Assembly: GCA_040219515.1 (NCBI GenBank)
Contig: JAVJSI010000018.1
Location: 186,001 to 250,000, forward strand
Length of the DNA: 64,000 nt
Source of the DNA: Acidimicrobiales bacterium
GTDB lineage: Bacteria > Actinomycetota > Acidimicrobiia > Acidimicrobiales > Aldehydirespiratoraceae
Reading direction: 5' to 3'
The translations under genes were made by a program, and so were the position numbers. This document shows positions 17,161 through 26,083 of this stretch, piece after piece (position 1 is the stretch's first letter; every line of letters starts with the position of its first letter). Below the pieces are notes generated by a model. That model saw only the letters and a list, made by a program, of their open reading frames with translations. It ran no database searches and was not told where the DNA came from.

Positions 17161-18243
17161 CTATTCGGGGACTCGGTCGAGGACGTTCCAGCGGGAGGCG
17201 CAGGCGAACATGCCCGCGGTCATCTTCTCGAAGCGGCGACGGGAGCGGTCCTCGGGGGGCGCGCCGGCGGTGATCACCCCGTTGAGCGTGGATGCCGCCG
17301 AGGTGCAGTGGAACTGCAGACTCGCCGCAGCGTCGTCGAGCAACTCGTCGCGTGACCACTCGGGTCCACCGGCCGCCGCGAGCGCAGCCCGGTAGGTGTC
17401 GAGCAGTGCACCTTCCTCCGCCACCGATTCCTCGGTCGCGCCCAGGCCCAGGAACCAGGCGAGGTCGCCGCCCGGGAAGCTCATCATCGGCGTCTGCCAG
17501 TCGAAGACCACCGGGCCGTCCGGGCTGAAATAGATGTTGTCGAACTCGTAGTCACCATGGATGAAGGTCCACGGACGCTCGGCCACTCGCTCGAGCCACG
17601 TCTCGGTGTCGTTGACCCACGTGCGTTCGAAGAAGTCGAGGATCTCGACGGGCGCGAGGTCGGGGCGGGCCTGGCGAATGGCGGCCCAGTGCTCCTGGAT
17701 GATCGGGATGCCGAGCCGCAACGAGGGCAGGGTCCAGTCGATGGCCCAGTCGAGGTCGCCGTAGCTCGAACTCTCCCAGAACTGACCGTGCATGGTGCCG
17801 AGCTGGGCGACGAGGGTGGCGAACATCTCGATGTCGGGACCCACCAGGATGTCGCCGGGAGTACCGTCGAGCTTCTCGATGAGCAGGACGCTCCGACCCG
17901 TCGCCTCGTCGTACTCGTTGACGTAGGCGCGCGGCACCCGCATCGGCACCTGATCGGCGAGGTCGCGGTAGAACCCGCTCTCACGCTGGTAGGCGTTCAT
18001 CACCGCGTTGTACATCCGAGCCATGTCGTCGTCGAGCGGGCACTTGCCGATGAACTGTGTCGGCAGGTCGGTGACCGACGCGTAGGTCACATCGATGATG
18101 GCCACCTCGCCCATGAGCCCGGTGAAACCGGCGAGTGGACGCACCGCCACCCCGGCGACGTCGACGTCGTGACCCGACGCGGCCAGGCGCTCGGCGACGA
18201 ACGTCGGGGACAGCTCCGTCAGCGACAACGGCAGGTGACTCAT
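17161..18243 (-). CDS. Aminoglycoside phosphotransferase-fold kinase (ecdysteroid kinase-like)
   Basis: The ATG at 18243 is supported by GGAAGG seven bases upstream and gives 360 residues. The protein has the APH/EcKL kinase fold: an N-lobe with TQFIGKCP around residue 70 and the hinge VLLIEKLDG, then the catalytic loop FIHGDYEFDNIYF near residue 240 and VVFDWQ (DFG-like metal ligand). Family members phosphorylate hydroxyl groups of small molecules such as steroids or antibiotics. Its FDWQ followed by PGGDLAWFLG is typical of the EcKL/DUF1679 branch. It is the first gene of a three-gene run with the MFS carrier and the AttH-like protein. Confidence 0.75.
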   Translation of the reverse strand: MSHLPLSLTELSPTFVAERLAASGHDVDVAGVAVRPLAGFTGLMGEVAIIDVTYASVTDLPTQFIGKCPLDDDMARMYNAVMNAYQRESGFYRDLADQVPMRVPRAYVNEYDEATGRSVLLIEKLDGTPGDILVGPDIEMFATLVAQLGTMHGQFWESSSYGDLDWAIDWTLPSLRLGIPIIQEHWAAIRQARPDLAPVEILDFFERTWVNDTETWLERVAERPWTFIHGDYEFDNIYFSPDGPVVFDWQTPMMSFPGGDLAWFLGLGATEESVAEEGALLDTYRAALAAAGGPEWSRDELLDDAAASLQFHCTSAASTLNGVITAGAPPEDRSRRRFEKMTAGMFACASRWNVLDRVPE

Positions 18244-18298
18244 GGGTTGACCTTCCTGTCGAACGACGGCAACGGTAACGCACCCGGAGTGCGCGGGG

Positions 18299-18766
18299 TC
18301 AGGGGCCGGCGAACGGGACGACGCGACGGGCCACCCAGGCCGCGGTGCCACTCAGGAGGGCCGCCGGCCCGGAGAAGCGCAGGATCGTCGGAAAGCGGGT
18401 GAAGAAGTGGCGCACTCCCCCGCTCGAGTCCGAGAACAGGATGTCGAGCGCGGCCAAGAGGGCGACGAGGCAGACGATCGTGCTCACTCCGACCACGGTG
18501 GACCGGAGGCGCGGCGTGACATCGACCGCCGGGGTGGTCGCCACGAGCACGGCCGCCCCCAACACGAAGAGTCCGGTGGTCGGTGTGGCGCCGGTCAGCG
18601 CGCTCCCGAGTCCGGCGCGATCGAGCTGACCGTCGATCACCCGACCGAGGATCGGCGCAACGGTGACGAGCAATGCCGCGAGGGAGAGGACGAGGGCGAC
18701 CAACTCACGCGCCTCGTCCCACGCCACGGGGCCGGATCCGAGGTCGTCGGGCCCGGCGGGCGACAT
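18299..18766 (-). CDS. Small membrane protein of unknown function at the end of the nuo-2 operon
   Basis: This 155-residue protein has about four hydrophobic helices (for example LVALVLSLAALLVTVAPILG and TGLFVLGAAVLVATTPAV). It starts three bases after the nuoN stop, so it is very likely co-transcribed as the last gene of the complex I operon. No family was recognised and no metal- or cofactor-binding motif is seen. It has no recognisable counterpart beside Nuo-1 in this window. It may be an accessory or assembly factor, but its position is the only evidence. Confidence 0.6.
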   Translation of the reverse strand: MSPAGPDDLGSGPVAWDEARELVALVLSLAALLVTVAPILGRVIDGQLDRAGLGSALTGATPTTGLFVLGAAVLVATTPAVDVTPRLRSTVVGVSTIVCLVALLAALDILFSDSSGGVRHFFTRFPTILRFSGPAALLSGTAAWVARRVVPFAGP

Positions 18767-18769
18767 CGC

Positions 18770-20461
18770 TCAGCCGGCCAACGCGAGGATCGCGTCGTTC
18801 GCGAGCGTGTCGATGGGCCCGGGAACGAGACCGAAACCGATCGTGAGGGCCAGCGCCACGCCCACCGCGAATGCGGCGGTCGGATGCACGACGATCGGCT
18901 CCCGATCGTCGTCGGCATCGGCGCCGAGATACATCGACAGCACGATCCGCAGGTAGAGGAAGGCCGAGATGACCGCGGTGATCATGGCCACCACCGCCAG
19001 CCAGAAGGAACGAGCGTCCACGGCCGCGCCGATCACCTCGAACTTGGCGACGAACCCGGTCGTGAGCGGCACGCCGGCCTGACCGAGCAGGAAGAGCGTG
19101 AGCGCGAACGCGAGCATCGGGTTGCTGCGACCGAGACCGTTGAGATCGTCGAGGCTCGTACCGCGATCGCCGCGGCCGGACACGATCGACAGCACGCCGA
19201 ACGAACCGATGGCCATGAACGCGTAGGCCGCCGCGTAGAAGACGACCGCGGCGACACCACGATCGGTGGCGGCCTGCACGCCGACGAGGATGAAGCCGGC
19301 GTGGGAGATCGACGAGTACGCGAGCATGCGCTTCGCGTCGCGCTGGACCACGGCGAGCACCGAGCCGACGACCAGCGTGGCGACGGCGAGCGCGTAGATG
19401 GCCGGCTGCCAGTCGGCGCGATAGTCGAGGAATGTGAGGTAGAAGACACGCAGGAGGGCGGCGAAACCGGCAGCCTTCACGGCCGAGGCCATGAACGCGA
19501 CCACCGGCGTGGGCGCGCCCTGGTAGACGTCGGGCGTCCACGCGTGGAACGGCACCGCCGCCACCTTGAACCCGAACCCGACGAGCATCAGCGCGAAGCC
19601 GGCCAGCAGCATCGCGTTGTTGGTGATGACCACCGCGTCGAGATAGCTGCGGATCTCCACGAGGTTCAGCGAGCCGGTTGCACCGTAGACGAGCGCGATG
19701 CCGTAGAGCAGGAAGGCCGAAGAGAAGGCGCCGAGGACGAAGTACTTGAGACCGGCCTCCAGCGACTCTGACCGGCGACTGTGCATGGCGGCCATCACGT
19801 AGACGGCGATCGACAGGGTCTCCAGACCGAGGAACAGCACGATCAGGTCGTTGGCACCGGCCATGAGCAGACCACCGGCGGCCGACAACATCAACAGGAC
19901 GTACATCTCCACGCCGTCGATGCCCTCTCGACGCAGATAGTTGTCGAGAAGCAGCGCAGTGAGCGCCACGGACAACGCGATCACGCCACCGACGACGAGC
20001 GCGAATCCGTCGACCCCGTACTGGGCACCGAACGCCGCGATGGGCTGACCGGCGACCCGGAACGAGTCGGTCCACAGCTCGACCGACGACACGAACGACA
20101 CGAGCGCGACGCCGACGGTGAAGGCGGCGTCGAAACCGATGTCGAGTGACCGCACGAAGGCGGACGACAGCACGAGGACGGCGATCAGGCCCAGGTAGAA
20201 CAGCGGCTCCCCGATGTCGTCGCGCACGCCGGCGAGGGGCACGTCGTTGCCCACGAGTCCACCGACGATCCACATGGCGAGCACCGTCACCGGACCGATC
20301 GCCGTAGTGGCGGCCACATCGAAATCGGCCGGCATCCGCTTCACGATCGAGCGGAACATGATGAGTAGAACCGCACCGACGGCCAGCGCGATCACCGGGG
20401 CGAGGCCGGCCCAGATGACCTCGGGGGTCTCGACGGGGTCAGCGATCTGGAACAGCCTCAC
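18770..20461 (-). CDS. nuoN: NADH-quinone oxidoreductase subunit N (complex I copy 2)
   Basis: This 563-residue antiporter-like membrane subunit has about 14-16 helices. The Proton_antipo_M core is visible: PFHAWTPDVYQGAPTPVVAF near residue 274 and DAKRMLAYSSISHAGFILVG near residue 345. The ATG at 20461 overlaps the nuoM stop by four bases. NuoN sits between NuoM and NuoK in the membrane arm and pumps one proton per cycle. The length is slightly above the usual 480-500 residues because of extra N-terminal helices. It ends the fourteen-gene set, followed only by a small unknown membrane protein. Confidence 0.95.
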   Translation of the reverse strand: MRLFQIADPVETPEVIWAGLAPVIALAVGAVLLIMFRSIVKRMPADFDVAATTAIGPVTVLAMWIVGGLVGNDVPLAGVRDDIGEPLFYLGLIAVLVLSSAFVRSLDIGFDAAFTVGVALVSFVSSVELWTDSFRVAGQPIAAFGAQYGVDGFALVVGGVIALSVALTALLLDNYLRREGIDGVEMYVLLMLSAAGGLLMAGANDLIVLFLGLETLSIAVYVMAAMHSRRSESLEAGLKYFVLGAFSSAFLLYGIALVYGATGSLNLVEIRSYLDAVVITNNAMLLAGFALMLVGFGFKVAAVPFHAWTPDVYQGAPTPVVAFMASAVKAAGFAALLRVFYLTFLDYRADWQPAIYALAVATLVVGSVLAVVQRDAKRMLAYSSISHAGFILVGVQAATDRGVAAVVFYAAAYAFMAIGSFGVLSIVSGRGDRGTSLDDLNGLGRSNPMLAFALTLFLLGQAGVPLTTGFVAKFEVIGAAVDARSFWLAVVAMITAVISAFLYLRIVLSMYLGADADDDREPIVVHPTAAFAVGVALALTIGFGLVPGPIDTLANDAILALAG

Positions 20462-22092
20462 TGATCCCCCTCCTCGGATTCGTCATCGCCGGACTCGCCG
20501 CCGTGATCCTCGTGCTCCTCGGGCACCGGCGCGATGATGTCGGCGGTCGGCTCCACGAAGTCGGTGTGCCGCTCGACGTGCTCGATGAGCGCATCGACAG
20601 CCGGCTCCATACGATCGATCACCGGCTTCGGGTAGATGCCCATGAAGACGATGCCCACGAGGAACGGCGTCATGATGAGGCCTTCCCGGAAGGTGAGGTC
20701 CTTCATGGTGGCGTTCTCGCCCTCGGCCGGTCCGTGGAAGACACGCTGGTAGGCCCACAACAGATAGAGGGCGGCGATGATGACCCCGGAGGCCGCAACG
20801 ACGGCCCACCAGCGATGGGCCGCAAATGCGCCGAGGAGCGTAAGGAACTCGCCGACGAAGCCGTTGAGACCGGGCAGGCCGATCGAGGAGAGCATGACCA
20901 CCATGAACACGCCGGCGAAGATCGGGGCCGGCTTCTGGAGACCGCCGAGTTCGCTGATCTGACGGGTGTGACGACGGTCGTAGATCCAGCCGACGAGGAG
21001 GAACAGCGCGCCGGTGGAGAGTCCGTGATTGACCATCTGGAGGATGCCACCCTCGAGGCCTTCGGTGTTGATCGAGAAGATGCCGATCACGATGAAGCCG
21101 AGGTGAGCGACGGACGAGTAGGCGACGAGACGTTTGAGGTCGCGTTGCATCGTGGCCGCGATGGCGCCGTAGATGATCCCGATCGTGCCGAGCGTGACCA
21201 GCATCGGTGCGAAGTGGACGGCGGCTTCGGGGAACAGATAGATGCCGAAGCGCAGGAATCCGTAGGTGCCCAGCTTGAGCATGACCGCCGCGAGGATGAC
21301 CGAGCCGGCGGTGGGCGCGTTGGTGTGGGCGTCGGGTAGCCAGGTGTGGACCGGGAAGAGCGGCACCTTCACCGCGAACGCCAGCGCGAACGAGAGGAAG
21401 ATCCAGCGGGCGGTGGTGGTGGCGATCGCCTGTGACTCGGCCAACTCGACCAGGTTGAAGGTGAGCACGCCGGTCTCGGCCTCGTTGAGGAAGGCCAGCG
21501 AGAGGATGCCGACCAGCATGAGGGCCGAGCCGAACATCGTGTAGATGAAGAACTTCGTCGCCGCGTAGGCCCGTTCGCCGTGGCCCCACTTGCCGATGAG
21601 GAAGTACATCGGCACGAGCACGATCTCGAAGAACACGAAGAAGGCGAACAGATCGAGCGCCAGGAACACGCCCATACACCCGGCCTCGAGCACGAGCAGC
21701 CAGCCGAAGTAGGCCTTGGGGTCGTGTTCGGCGTCGATGGCCACGATGGCGATCGGGAAGATGAACCCGGTGAGCACGACGAGCCAGAGGGAGATGCCGT
21801 CGACGCCGAGCGTCCACGAGATGCCCAGACTCTCGATCCAGGTGTGGGTGTCGACGAGCTGGAACTCGGCCGCCTGGGAGGTCTGGAAGTCGGTGAGCAC
21901 CCAGAGCGCCAACGCACCGGTGGCGGCGGAGACGAGGAAGGCGACCTGCTTGAAGTGTTCGGGACGACTGTTGGGCAACAGCAGGAGGAACACCGCCCCG
22001 ATGACGGGAAGGAGCACCAGCGCGGACAGCACGGGGAACGAGGCGGCGGCGACGGCCTCGGTCGCTTCGGTGGCGAGCAGTACGGCAGACAT
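20458..22092 (-). CDS. nuoM: NADH-quinone oxidoreductase subunit M (complex I copy 2)
   Basis: This 544-residue antiporter-like subunit shows the NuoM pattern VFFEIVLVPMYFLIGKWG and FPVHTWLPDAHTNAPTAGSVILA, with the key Glu and Lys of the proton channel. RDLKRLVAYSSVAHLGFI follows. Its ATG at 22092 shares one base with the nuoL stop. The final 40 residues form an acidic tail rich in Glu, Asp and His (VPEEHEDHGGESGDDESEE) beyond the last helix, not usual in NuoM. The acidic tail would face the cytoplasm or the outside depending on helix count, and its role is unknown. Confidence 0.95.
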   Translation of the reverse strand: MSAVLLATEATEAVAAASFPVLSALVLLPVIGAVFLLLLPNSRPEHFKQVAFLVSAATGALALWVLTDFQTSQAAEFQLVDTHTWIESLGISWTLGVDGISLWLVVLTGFIFPIAIVAIDAEHDPKAYFGWLLVLEAGCMGVFLALDLFAFFVFFEIVLVPMYFLIGKWGHGERAYAATKFFIYTMFGSALMLVGILSLAFLNEAETGVLTFNLVELAESQAIATTTARWIFLSFALAFAVKVPLFPVHTWLPDAHTNAPTAGSVILAAVMLKLGTYGFLRFGIYLFPEAAVHFAPMLVTLGTIGIIYGAIAATMQRDLKRLVAYSSVAHLGFIVIGIFSINTEGLEGGILQMVNHGLSTGALFLLVGWIYDRRHTRQISELGGLQKPAPIFAGVFMVVMLSSIGLPGLNGFVGEFLTLLGAFAAHRWWAVVAASGVIIAALYLLWAYQRVFHGPAEGENATMKDLTFREGLIMTPFLVGIVFMGIYPKPVIDRMEPAVDALIEHVERHTDFVEPTADIIAPVPEEHEDHGGESGDDESEEGDQ

Positions 22093-24410
22093 CAGAAGTT
22101 CGCCCTCGAGAGGAACCAGACGAGCAGGGCGATCGCCCCGATCGCGACCATGGCGGCATAGGACCGGACGAGACCGGACTGGAGTCGCCGGAGCTGGCCG
22201 CCGCCGTCACGAACGACGCGGCCGACGCCGTTGACCGCGCCGTCGACGAAGGTGGCGTCGAACCAGGCGACCAGATCGAAGCTCTTGCGACCCGGGCCGC
22301 CCATGAAGCTGGTGATCGACTCGTCGTAGCGCCAGCCTCGGGCCAGGATCGGCAGCTCGACCTTGGCGGCCGGGAAGCGGCCCCTCAGATAGATGGCCAC
22401 CGCCGCGCCGATACCCACCAGACCGCCCATGACGGCGACGATCGCGAGGATCCACTTGACGCTGGCCGAGCTCTCGAGATGGGCCGGATGCACGAGCGTC
22501 GGCTCGAGCCAATGATCGAGGAAGTGCAGGTCGCTGGTGAACGGCAGGTTCATCACGCCGGCGACGATCGCCGCGCCGGCCAGCACGACGAGCGGCAGGG
22601 TCATCTGCCAGGGCGACTCGTGGGGGTGGTACTCACGGCGCGCTCGCACGGCGTTGGGTAGCTCGTCGTCGGTCAGGTTGCCGACGTCGGGCGCACGGAA
22701 CAGATCGAAGTCGATCGAGCCGCTGCCCATCGACGAGGCGGCGACCGTGGCCACCTGCGCCTGGGCGGTGCGCACGGCGTCGCGCGCGGCCTCGACGGCG
22801 GTGGTCGCTTCCTCGAGCGCGAGGGTGGCCTTCTCGACGCCGTCCTTCGCCTTGTCGAGGTTCTTCGTCGCCTTGTCGACCGCCTTCTCGTCGGTCGGAT
22901 CGGCCTCGGCCATCTCCGTCTCGCGGGTGACCAGCTTCTCTTGGGCCTTGTCGAGCTTCTCCTGGGCCTTGACCACGGCGTCCTCGGCCTCGCCGATGCT
23001 TGCTTCGGCCTCGGTTGCGGCGGCCTCGGCCGCCTCCACCTTCATCGCCGCCATGGCCTCGAGCTCTTCGCCTCGCACATCGGCGAAGCGGTAGCGGCCG
23101 AAGAAGGTCATGAACACCTGACGGCTCATGTAGAACGCGGTGAGGATGGCGGTGATGAAGCCGACGGCCCACAACGCCACGTTGTCTTCCCACGCAAAGG
23201 CGAGGATCTCGTCCTTCGACCAGAAGCCGGCAAAGGGCGGCACGCCGGCGATGGCCAGCCAGCCGATGATGAAGGTGACCGAGGTGATCGGCATCAGCTT
23301 GCGGAGCCCGCCGTAGTGCCGCATGTCCTGGTCGTTGTCCATCCCGTGGATGACCGAGCCGGAGCCGAGGAACAGGAGTGCCTTGAAGAAGGCGTGGGTG
23401 ATCATGTGGAAGATGGCGGCCACATAGGCACCCGTGCCGATGGCGAGGAACATGTAGCCGAGCTGACTGACCGTCGAGTAGGCCAGCACCTTCTTGATGT
23501 CGTTCTGGGCGACGGCGATGGTGGCGGCGAACAATGCCGTCGCGGCGCCGACCCACGCGATGGTGGTGGGCGCCCAGGCGGCCGAAACGTCGATCACGCC
23601 GTTCATGCGGGTGAGCAGGTAGACGCCCGAGGTGACCATGGTGGCCGCGTGAATGAGTGCCGACACGGGGGTCGGGCCGGCCATGGCGTCGGGCAGCCAC
23701 ACGAACAGTGGAATCTGGGCCGACTTGCCGGCGGCGCCGACGAGGAGCAGCAGGGTGATCGCCGTCGCGGTGGTCTCGGTGAGTCCGGCGTCGGCCGCGA
23801 AGATGTCGACGTACTGGATCGAACCGATCGTCGTGAACGTGAGGAACATGGCGACCATGAAGCCCCAGTCACCGATGCGGTTGGTGACGAACGCCTTCTT
23901 GCCGGCCGAGGCGTTGGCCTCGTCGGTGAACCAGAACGAGATGAGGAAGTACGAGCACGCCCCCACGCCCTCCCACCCGAGGAAGGTGAGGAGCATGTTG
24001 TCGCCCAGCACCAACATCAGCATCGAGAAGGCGAACAGGTTCAGGTAGAGGAAGAACTTCGAGAACTTCGGGTCACCGTGCATGTACCCGATCGAGTACA
24101 GGTGGATGAGCGCACCGACGCCGGTGATGAACAACGTCATCGTGACCGACAGCGGGTCGACGAGGAAGCCGACGTCGACCTGGAAGTCGCCGGCCGGCAC
24201 CCACTCGAAGAGCGTCTGGACGAACTGGCGTTCTTCCTCCTCCTTGCCGACGAGACCGAAGAAGACGACGACGGCCGAGACGAACGAGCCGCCCATCGCG
24301 AGCGTTGCGACCCATCCGGCCCGCGGCTCGCCGAGCTTCGGGCCCGCGAGGAGCAGGAAGAGGAACCCGGCGAGCGGGAAGGCAGGAATCAACCAGACTG
24401 CTTCGACCAT
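22092..24410 (-). CDS. nuoL: NADH-quinone oxidoreductase subunit L with a coiled-coil insertion (complex I copy 2)
   Basis: The product has 772 residues. Residues 1-445 are a normal NuoL core, with TFLGWEGVGACSYFLISFWF, FVWLPDAMAGPTPVSALIHA near 236 and NDIKKVLAYSTVSQLGYMFL near 303. Between about 446 and 555 is an Ala/Glu/Lys-rich stretch without hydrophobic helices (KAQEKLDKAQEKL, DKATKNLDKAKDGVEKATLA) that looks like a helical hairpin or coiled coil. The membrane core then resumes at WQMTLPLVVLAGAAIVAG, with the C-terminal lateral helix and anchor. The frame is intact throughout. The insertion has no counterpart in NuoL copy 1. Confidence 0.93.
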   Translation of the reverse strand: MVEAVWLIPAFPLAGFLFLLLAGPKLGEPRAGWVATLAMGGSFVSAVVVFFGLVGKEEEERQFVQTLFEWVPAGDFQVDVGFLVDPLSVTMTLFITGVGALIHLYSIGYMHGDPKFSKFFLYLNLFAFSMLMLVLGDNMLLTFLGWEGVGACSYFLISFWFTDEANASAGKKAFVTNRIGDWGFMVAMFLTFTTIGSIQYVDIFAADAGLTETTATAITLLLLVGAAGKSAQIPLFVWLPDAMAGPTPVSALIHAATMVTSGVYLLTRMNGVIDVSAAWAPTTIAWVGAATALFAATIAVAQNDIKKVLAYSTVSQLGYMFLAIGTGAYVAAIFHMITHAFFKALLFLGSGSVIHGMDNDQDMRHYGGLRKLMPITSVTFIIGWLAIAGVPPFAGFWSKDEILAFAWEDNVALWAVGFITAILTAFYMSRQVFMTFFGRYRFADVRGEELEAMAAMKVEAAEAAATEAEASIGEAEDAVVKAQEKLDKAQEKLVTRETEMAEADPTDEKAVDKATKNLDKAKDGVEKATLALEEATTAVEAARDAVRTAQAQVATVAASSMGSGSIDFDLFRAPDVGNLTDDELPNAVRARREYHPHESPWQMTLPLVVLAGAAIVAGVMNLPFTSDLHFLDHWLEPTLVHPAHLESSASVKWILAIVAVMGGLVGIGAAVAIYLRGRFPAAKVELPILARGWRYDESITSFMGGPGRKSFDLVAWFDATFVDGAVNGVGRVVRDGGGQLRRLQSGLVRSYAAMVAIGAIALLVWFLSRANF

Positions 24411-24414
24411 CGCC

Positions 24415-24720
24415 CTAGCCCCTCAACACCGAGATGTCGTCGGCGGTTGCGCCTTCGCGGCGGCGGTTGATGGCCACCACGAGGGCGAGACCCACGACCA
24501 CTTCGACCGCAGCGACCACGAGCACGAAGAACACGGCGATCTGGCCGCCCACGTCGTTGAGTTCGGTGCCGATCGCCACGAACGTGACGTTGACGGCGTT
24601 GAGCATCAGCTCGACGCACATGAACATGACCAGCGGGTTGCGCCGGATCAGCAGCCCGACCGCGCCGATGGCGAACAGGACGGCCGACAGCACCAGGTAC
24701 CACTCGGAGGTGACTTCCAT
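24415..24720 (-). CDS. nuoK: NADH-quinone oxidoreductase subunit K (complex I copy 2)
   Basis: The product has 101 residues and three membrane helices, the standard NuoK form. The conserved MFMCVELMLNAVNVTFVA segment carries the membrane Glu, and VAAVEVVVGLALVVAI the second. The ATG at 24720 shares one base with the nuoJ stop and the stop is four bases before nuoL, so expression is coupled. Compared with copy 1 (99 residues) the sequence is clearly divergent outside the conserved helices. Confidence 0.96.
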   Translation of the reverse strand: MEVTSEWYLVLSAVLFAIGAVGLLIRRNPLVMFMCVELMLNAVNVTFVAIGTELNDVGGQIAVFFVLVVAAVEVVVGLALVVAINRRREGATADDISVLRG

Positions 24721-25412
24721 CAGTCGCCACCTCCATCGTCGGCGGCCTCGACATCATCCGAGTTGGGACGGGGGTCTGACCCCGGGTGTCCCAACTCGTG
24801 GTGGTCGCTGTCGTTGGCGCCGAAGGGGGCGGCGGGGGGCAGGGCCATCGAGGCGGGTTCGAGATCCTCGAGTTCGTCCTCTCGTCGCACGCTGCGGGTG
24901 AGCACCACTGCGGCGATGACGGCGATGGTCAACAGTCCGGCGGTGATCTCGAAGGAGAGGGCGTAGTCGCTGAAGAGCACGCGGCCGATGCGTTCGACGT
25001 CGGTGTACTCGCTGGTGAGGGCCTTGTCGCCCACCCCGCGGACCTTGCCGCTGAGGCCGTCGGTGGCGATGATCGTGACCACGACGCCGAGGCCCAGCAG
25101 GGCCGCACCGATGACCGCGGCCAGCGGTTGTTGGCCGGCGATGGGTTCCTTGAGCTGCCATTCCTCGGTCTTGTCGACGCCGAGCAGCATGATCACGAAG
25201 AGGAAGAGGATGACGATGGCGCCCGCGTAGACGATGATCTGCACGGCCGCGAGGAAGTGGGCCTCCTGCACGACGAACAGCAGGGCGACGCCCATGAGCG
25301 TCTGTACGAGGAACAGGGCGGAGTGGACCGGGTTCTTCGATGCCACGACACCGATGCCACCGGTGAGCACGATGAGCGCGCCGACGACGAATGTGATGGT
25401 CTCGGCCGTCAT
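24720..25412 (-). CDS. nuoJ: NADH-quinone oxidoreductase subunit J with repeat-derived C-terminal tail (complex I copy 2)
   Basis: This 230-residue protein has the five-helix NuoJ core: [20 protein letters not shown] and [20 protein letters not shown] near residues 27-80. The core ends near residue 190. The remaining tail is hydrophilic, and residues of the segment [15 protein letters not shown] are encoded by a palindromic repeat at 24760-24797 that also occurs in non-coding DNA at 14620. The repeat therefore seems to have inserted into the end of the gene in frame, lengthening the tail. The start overlaps nuoI by four bases and the stop overlaps nuoK. Confidence 0.94.
   Translation of the reverse strand: MTAETITFVVGALIVLTGGIGVVASKNPVHSALFLVQTLMGVALLFVVQEAHFLAAVQIIVYAGAIVILFLFVIMLLGVDKTEEWQLKEPIAGQQPLAAVIGAALLGLGVVVTIIATDGLSGKVRGVGDKALTSEYTDVERIGRVLFSDYALSFEITAGLLTIAVIAAVVLTRSVRREDELEDLEPASMALPPAAPFGANDSDHHELGHPGSDPRPNSDDVEAADDGGGD
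24760..24797. repeat. REP-like palindromic repeat inside the 3' end of nuoJ-2, copy 2
   Basis: This 38-base palindrome has the same arms GAGTTGGGAC and GTCCCAACTC and the same core GGGGTCTGACCCC as the intergenic copy at 14620-14656, with one extra G near the centre. It lies in frame in the last 13-26 codons of nuoJ. Being in a coding region, it cannot be a normal terminator, which supports its being a mobile or dispersed repeat. Confidence 0.8.
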
Positions 25413-26083
25413 GTGTCGCTCCCCTCCGACCGATCAGCGGCTGCGGACTGCCCGATCTCGGGGTCTCGCACGCCGTAGCCCAGCTCGCCGGCCCAGTGCA
25501 CGACGCCTTCGTAGCGATGGTCGCCCGACGGCGACGTGGCCCGCAGCCAACCCGAGGTCATCTTGTCGTCGCCGTCGCGCCAGTCCTCCCACGGCATCTT
25601 CTGGGGCATGCCGTCGTCGGCGACGACGAGTTCGTCCTTGGTGTAGATCGCGTCGGTGCGGTTGGTGAAGGAGAACTCGAAGAGCTTCGATTCGGTGATG
25701 GCCTCGGTGGGACACGCCTCGACACACAGGTCGCAGTGGATGCAGCGCAGGTAGTTGATCTCGTAGACGTAGCCGAAGCGTTCGCCGGGTGAGGTGGGCG
25801 CTTCGGGATCGTTGTCGGCGCCGCGCACATAGATGCACTTGGCCGGGCAGACACCCGCGCACAGCTCGCAGCCGATGCACTTCTCCATGCCGTCTTCGTA
25901 GCGGTTGAGCACGTGGCGGCCGTGGAGACGCTCGGTCTTGACCCGCTTCTCGTCGTGCTTGTCGCCCTCCTTCTTGCCGCCGCGATAGTCGACGGTGACG
26001 GTCTTGCCCGTGTCGGATCCCTTGAAGAGCGCCTTCTTGAAGGTGACGGCGAAGCCGCGGAAGTAGTCGGCGATGTCAGCCAT
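25409..26083 (-). CDS. nuoI: NADH-quinone oxidoreductase subunit I, 2x[4Fe-4S] (complex I copy 2)
   Basis: This 224-residue subunit carries clusters N6a and N6b. The motifs [12 protein letters not shown] near residue 72 and [12 protein letters not shown] near residue 119 are complete. The N-terminus [20 protein letters not shown] forms the amphipathic helix that docks NuoI to the membrane arm. The C-terminal 60 residues are hydrophilic and longer than in copy 1. It overlaps nuoH by eight bases upstream and nuoJ by four downstream. It passes electrons from NuoG to NuoB. Confidence 0.96.
   Translation of the reverse strand: MADIADYFRGFAVTFKKALFKGSDTGKTVTVDYRGGKKEGDKHDEKRVKTERLHGRHVLNRYEDGMEKCIGCELCAGVCPAKCIYVRGADNDPEAPTSPGERFGYVYEINYLRCIHCDLCVEACPTEAITESKLFEFSFTNRTDAIYTKDELVVADDGMPQKMPWEDWRDGDDKMTSGWLRATSPSGDHRYEGVVHWAGELGYGVRDPEIGQSAAADRSEGSDT

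Noticed and set aside
22746-23075. Coiled-coil region of NuoL-2 considered as a frameshift or assembly error.
   Set aside because: The frame is intact on both sides, normal NuoL sequence resumes, and the inserted residues have a consistent heptad-like helical pattern and not random out-of-frame composition.
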